The notes under the pieces: model-generated
What the model was told of the DNA's origin: nothing
Databases searched by the model: none
The model's input: the letters and a program-made list of their open reading frames with translations, nothing else
Program-made: the position numbers and the translations under genes
Origin: Flammeovirgaceae bacterium UBA4659
GTDB taxonomy: Bacteria; Bacteroidota; Bacteroidia; Cytophagales; Cyclobacteriaceae
Direction: 5' to 3'
DNA: 9,284 nucleotides
Assembly: GCA_002405445.1 (NCBI GenBank)
Contig: DHLV01000129.1
Location: 1 to 9,284 of the forward strand
Shown here: piece by piece, positions 6,300 through 9,284 of the stretch
How positions within the stretch are numbered: the first letter of the stretch is position 1
Layout: each line of letters starts with the position of its first letter

Positions 6300-9284
6300 T
6301 CACTTTCTCAAAATGATTTTGACGCTCTTTGTGCCATTGGTAGATTTCATCCGCAATATGTATGCGCCCTCTTCTTTGCCGGTGAGGTCAAGTTCCCGCT
6401 CGTAGGCACCTTCACGCTGTTGGGCCAGGTTTTCGGTGAAGTTGACACGGCCTGCTGCGTCAAACAATTCAATGGTAGCGGCTGAAGGCACAGCGAGGGT
6501 GTACCGAATCGTTGCTTTCGATTGCACGGGGTTCGGGTATACGGTGAGAGACTCGATAGCATTGTGCAATTCAATGCCCGTGGGGGCTTGTTGGATAAAC
6601 AAGTTGTCGATAGACCAACCCCAACCGGTGACATTATCGTTATCAGCTCTCAGCCTGAAGCGAAATAAAAGCGTATCGTTTGCTTTAAATTTTGTCTTTA
6701 GGTCAATACTCTGGTCAACTTGCATGGCAGGCGTACCCTGCTGGTTGGCATTGAACGCTGTTAGCCATGCTGCATTTGCGGACGAATTGTAACCGTCTTT
6801 TAGGGCAACCCAGTCAATGCCATTCTTTGTTGCTTCTACCACCACAAAATCTTTGAAACCGGGTTGGCCGAAGGTGACGCCATTGGCAGAAGGTTGGATG
6901 AGGGCCACATCCTGAAAAAAGAATGTGCTCAATCCACCACTCACAATAATGGGCTGGGTGATTATGGCATTTGGCTCGTTGTTTGAAAGGTATGGGTGCA
7001 ATGTTTGCAGGCTTCGGTTGCTGGTTCCGAAGTCTGCAAGTGTAAATCCGCTGAGGTTGAGATTATCAAATGTGGTGAACACATTAGAATAGGTGTTCTT
7101 ATAGCCTGTCGCCAGCGAAATGTTTGTACCAGAGAAAGTACTAGACGAGTAAGGTGCACTGTCTTTAAAACCAATCAGGTTAACATTTATCGTTGATTTG
7201 GGCGCATTTTTGACTTTAAATATGAATGTTCCCGCTGGAACTTGGTTGATCTTTCCAACGATGTTGTCGTTTATTCTCACACGGATGGAATCGAAAGGTC
7301 GGTTGACTTGAAATTTGATCGCAAAATCAGATTGCGGGGTAGTGCCGGTGGCGAGTATGGCGGGTCGGTCAACGTTACTCTTTTGAACCGCACCTACTTT
7401 TGCTGTCCAGATTCCCCGCCCGTGGGTTGCGATCACGATTTGATCGTCTTGTGCTTTCATGTCCCAAACAGACACGTTGGGGAAATCGTCCAGCAAACCC
7501 CACGTGAGCCCGTTGTCCAACGATTGTACGATTCCGATTTCTGTTCCTGCCCAAATAATGTTCGGATCATCTGTGCGCACATACAAGCAGTATGTGGCTA
7601 CGTTTGGAAACCCATTTGAACTTGTGGAGTTGTTATTAAAACCTGTAATGTCGTTCCATGTTAGCCCAAAGTCTGTGGTACGTAAAATTTTTGGCCGCCC
7701 CGAAAAAGAGAACAATGCGTATGCAGTCTTTTGCTCTATAGGGTGTGACGCAAGTTTGGTAATGCCACCGAGTGGCACAAGGGTGTAGTTGTTCACCGCT
7801 TTAAATGTTTTGCCGCCATCAGTCGACAACTGTAGATTGCGGAGTGACCCTGAATTGACCATTCCGCTGCCAGCCCATATGACGTTTGCGTTGGCACGCG
7901 AAACTTCAACATCCATGAGCGATGTAGCGCTTCCCCATTTGTCTGTGATCGGTGTGAGTGTCCAAGATTGACCAAAGTTGGGAGAAGTAAAAACGCCCGC
8001 TGATGATAGTGTGAATATGACATCCGGATTGTCGCGCGATCCGGCTAGCTTGGAAACAAAGGGCTGGCTGCCCGACAAGCCGGAGGTAGCCACAGTCCAA
8101 GTTGCGCCACCATCCACAGACCTGCGGAAGTTATTATTCTGAGCGCCACCAATCATTTTTTTGTCGTCTGTGTTATGCCATATCACTTCAAATCCATCGC
8201 CACCAATGTTGAAAAGATATTGTGACGACTTTGAGGCCACTTGCCCTGCCACCGACTTCCAAGTACCATTGTCTTGCATCCCACCAAAATATTCATCAAA
8301 GCCTGGCCGCTTGTCGGCTCCATAGAATTGGCTGGTATTGTAGTCAGCTCCGCCAAAGGTCCAATTGCCATCATTGATGCCGGGCACAGATGACGTGTTT
8401 GAAACAAAAACGCCACCATCGTTTGCATTCAGAATCTTATATGTGTTGGCCGACATGGGGATCATCACCAGGTTGTGGTGATCAACATGAACGATGGCGT
8501 TTTTATTGGGATTGCCGTATTGACCGCGGCCATCAGTGATAAACGTTGTGATGCCGTTTAACTTTTGCTGACTTGAAAAACGAAATCGTAATATGGAATT
8601 ACCGGAAGGGGGCCAGGTGGCCCCCGTGGCTAATGTGGGCCAAATGAAATACATTTGGTTGAACACGTGACCGCCTGTTACAGCGATGCTTGAACTTGGG
8701 GTGGTAGCATTGTAGTCTACGTTGTTGATGTACAGGTATTCGCGTGATTGCTTGGTTGGGTCTGTATCAACGGTGTTGGAGCTGATGAGGTTAAATGCAC
8801 CGTCTCTGCCCTGGTCTCGAAAGGATACCATCAATTGGCGATTGCTGGTTATGTCCCAAACTTCGAAGGGAACATTTACATAATCCTGATAGGTATAGCT
8901 CGTGTTCGGAACACCTGCTGCTGAACCTGCGGGCACCATAAACCGGTGTGCCTTTTGTGATCGTCCGGGGCCAAACCGTATCTCCACCGATATATTGCTG
9001 GCGGCTGGCCCAACATCAAAATTCCCGTTGGTTGCACCGCCAAAATTGGTCAAATTCATGAAGCTTGTGTACCCTGCGTCTTCAATGCTGTAGACCCCAC
9101 CCGTGGATGAAGTGCCATCTAAGGTTGTCTGGAATAAATCAACACCGCCAAAGTAGATCACATTTGGATTGAATGGGTCGCAGGCCACTGTGTTGTCATA
9201 CCAGCCTTGCCCATTCAAAAAATTGAGTGGTGTAGTGGTCAGTTTCACATCTACAAGCGACCACGTTGCGCCACCATCATCACT
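6300..9284 (-). CDS. Large secreted BNR/Asp-box (sortilin-like) repeat protein with T9SS type A sorting domain, 5'-truncated by window
   Basis: The frame stays open to the right edge, so the 994 visible residues are the C-terminal part; start and signal peptide lie outside. The GTG at 9246-9248 is internal, since an Asp box is encoded upstream of it. Asp-box repeats of the S-x-D-x-G-x-T-W type occur at visible residues 1-8 (SDDGGATW), 389-396, 434-441, 487-494, 536-543 and 588-595, indicating a sortilin/VPS10-like beta-propeller. Next come IATHGRGIWTA at 618-628, a region of beta-sandwich character, and a GWGWSIDNLFIQ segment (887-898) typical of MAM-like or jelly-roll modules. The T9SS sorting domain begins at about 911 with LTVYPNP and ends in VKIILRK. 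T9SS exports such proteins across the outer membrane and removes this domain. A stretch of about 200 residues between the first two boxes lacks Asp boxes. The ligand or substrate is unknown, and there is no visible link to the hydroxyproline genes. Confidence 0.9.
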   Translation of the reverse strand, partial: SDDGGATWSLVDVKLTTTPLNFLNGQGWYDNTVACDPFNPNVIYFGGVDLFQTTLDGTSSTGGVYSIEDAGYTSFMNLTNFGGATNGNFDVGPAASNISVEIRFGPGRSQKAHRFMVPAGSAAGVPNTSYTYQDYVNVPFEVWDITSNRQLMVSFRDQGRDGAFNLISSNTVDTDPTKQSREYLYINNVDYNATTPSSSIAVTGGHVFNQMYFIWPTLATGATWPPSGNSILRFRFSSQQKLNGITTFITDGRGQYGNPNKNAIVHVDHHNLVMIPMSANTYKILNANDGGVFVSNTSSVPGINDGNWTFGGADYNTSQFYGADKRPGFDEYFGGMQDNGTWKSVAGQVASKSSQYLFNIGGDGFEVIWHNTDDKKMIGGAQNNNFRRSVDGGATWTVATSGLSGSQPFVSKLAGSRDNPDVIFTLSSAGVFTSPNFGQSWTLTPITDKWGSATSLMDVEVSRANANVIWAGSGMVNSGSLRNLQLSTDGGKTFKAVNNYTLVPLGGITKLASHPIEQKTAYALFSFSGRPKILRTTDFGLTWNDITGFNNNSTSSNGFPNVATYCLYVRTDDPNIIWAGTEIGIVQSLDNGLTWGLLDDFPNVSVWDMKAQDDQIVIATHGRGIWTAKVGAVQKSNVDRPAILATGTTPQSDFAIKFQVNRPFDSIRVRINDNIVGKINQVPAGTFIFKVKNAPKSTINVNLIGFKDSAPYSSSTFSGTNISLATGYKNTYSNVFTTFDNLNLSGFTLADFGTSNRSLQTLHPYLSNNEPNAIITQPIIVSGGLSTFFFQDVALIQPSANGVTFGQPGFKDFVVVEATKNGIDWVALKDGYNSSANAAWLTAFNANQQGTPAMQVDQSIDLKTKFKANDTLLFRFRLRADNDNVTGWGWSIDNLFIQQAPTGIELHNAIESLTVYPNPVQSKATIRYTLAVPSAATIELFDAAGRVNFTENLAQQREGAYERELDLTGKEEGAYILRMKSTNGTKSVKIILRK

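Noticed and set aside
6308..6322. TCAAAATGATTTTGA palindrome as a terminator for the plus-strand operon
   Set aside because: It has only one central base for a loop, is AT-only in most pairs and lacks a following T-run. It is explained by codons for the C-terminus of the secreted protein.
8101..9278. 14-bp direct repeat GTTGCGCCACCATC at 8101-8114 and 9265-9278
   Set aside because: Both copies encode the same GGAT part of Asp-box motifs, so the repeat reflects protein repeats and not a separate DNA element.
1..9284. CRISPR array, tRNA or rRNA genes
   Set aside because: No regularly spaced repeats, tRNA-like cloverleaf or rRNA sequence was recognised on reading both strands.

Overview
The window reads as chromosomal DNA of a Bacteroidota bacterium, probably Cytophagales-like. 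The support is a C-terminal type IX secretion (T9SS type A) sorting domain, a TAnnTTTG-type promoter element, the lack of clear Shine-Dalgarno sequences, and a free-standing S23-type four-helix-bundle gene flanked by heptad repeats. The lineage is inferred from these traits, not from a database search.

Layout, left to right. Bases 1-57 may hold the 3' end of a plus-strand gene whose stop codon directly abuts the stop of a minus-strand AraC-family regulator (58-918). A 129-bp divergent control region (919-1047) separates the regulator from a plus-strand run of catabolic genes: a DHDPS/NAL-superfamily deaminase (1048-1950), a 2-oxoglutarate semialdehyde dehydrogenase-like ALDH (1992-3497), a 4-hydroxyproline 2-epimerase (3560-4558) and a DadA-like FAD dehydrogenase/oxidase (5055-6299). 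A 141-residue S23-type four-helix-bundle gene (4611-5036) sits between the epimerase and the FAD enzyme. It is bracketed by inverted arrays of a 7-bp repeat that fill almost the whole gap between the two enzymes. The rest (6300 to the right edge, minus strand) is one very large, 5'-truncated gene for a secreted BNR/Asp-box repeat protein with a C-terminal sorting signal.

Together the four enzymes make a complete route from trans-4-hydroxy-L-proline (the collagen imino acid) to 2-oxoglutarate. The epimerase gives cis-4-hydroxy-D-proline, the FAD enzyme gives 1-pyrroline-4-hydroxy-2-carboxylate, the deaminase gives 2-oxoglutarate semialdehyde, and the ALDH gives 2-oxoglutarate. The divergent AraC protein is the obvious candidate regulator. 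No uptake transporter is visible.

The pathway itself is known. The least explained structure is the S23 cassette with its inverted heptad repeats (4563-5048), which looks like a small element inserted cleanly at a gene junction in the operon. A second notable feature is a strong terminator for the secreted-protein gene that lies inside the coding end of the convergent FAD-enzyme gene.
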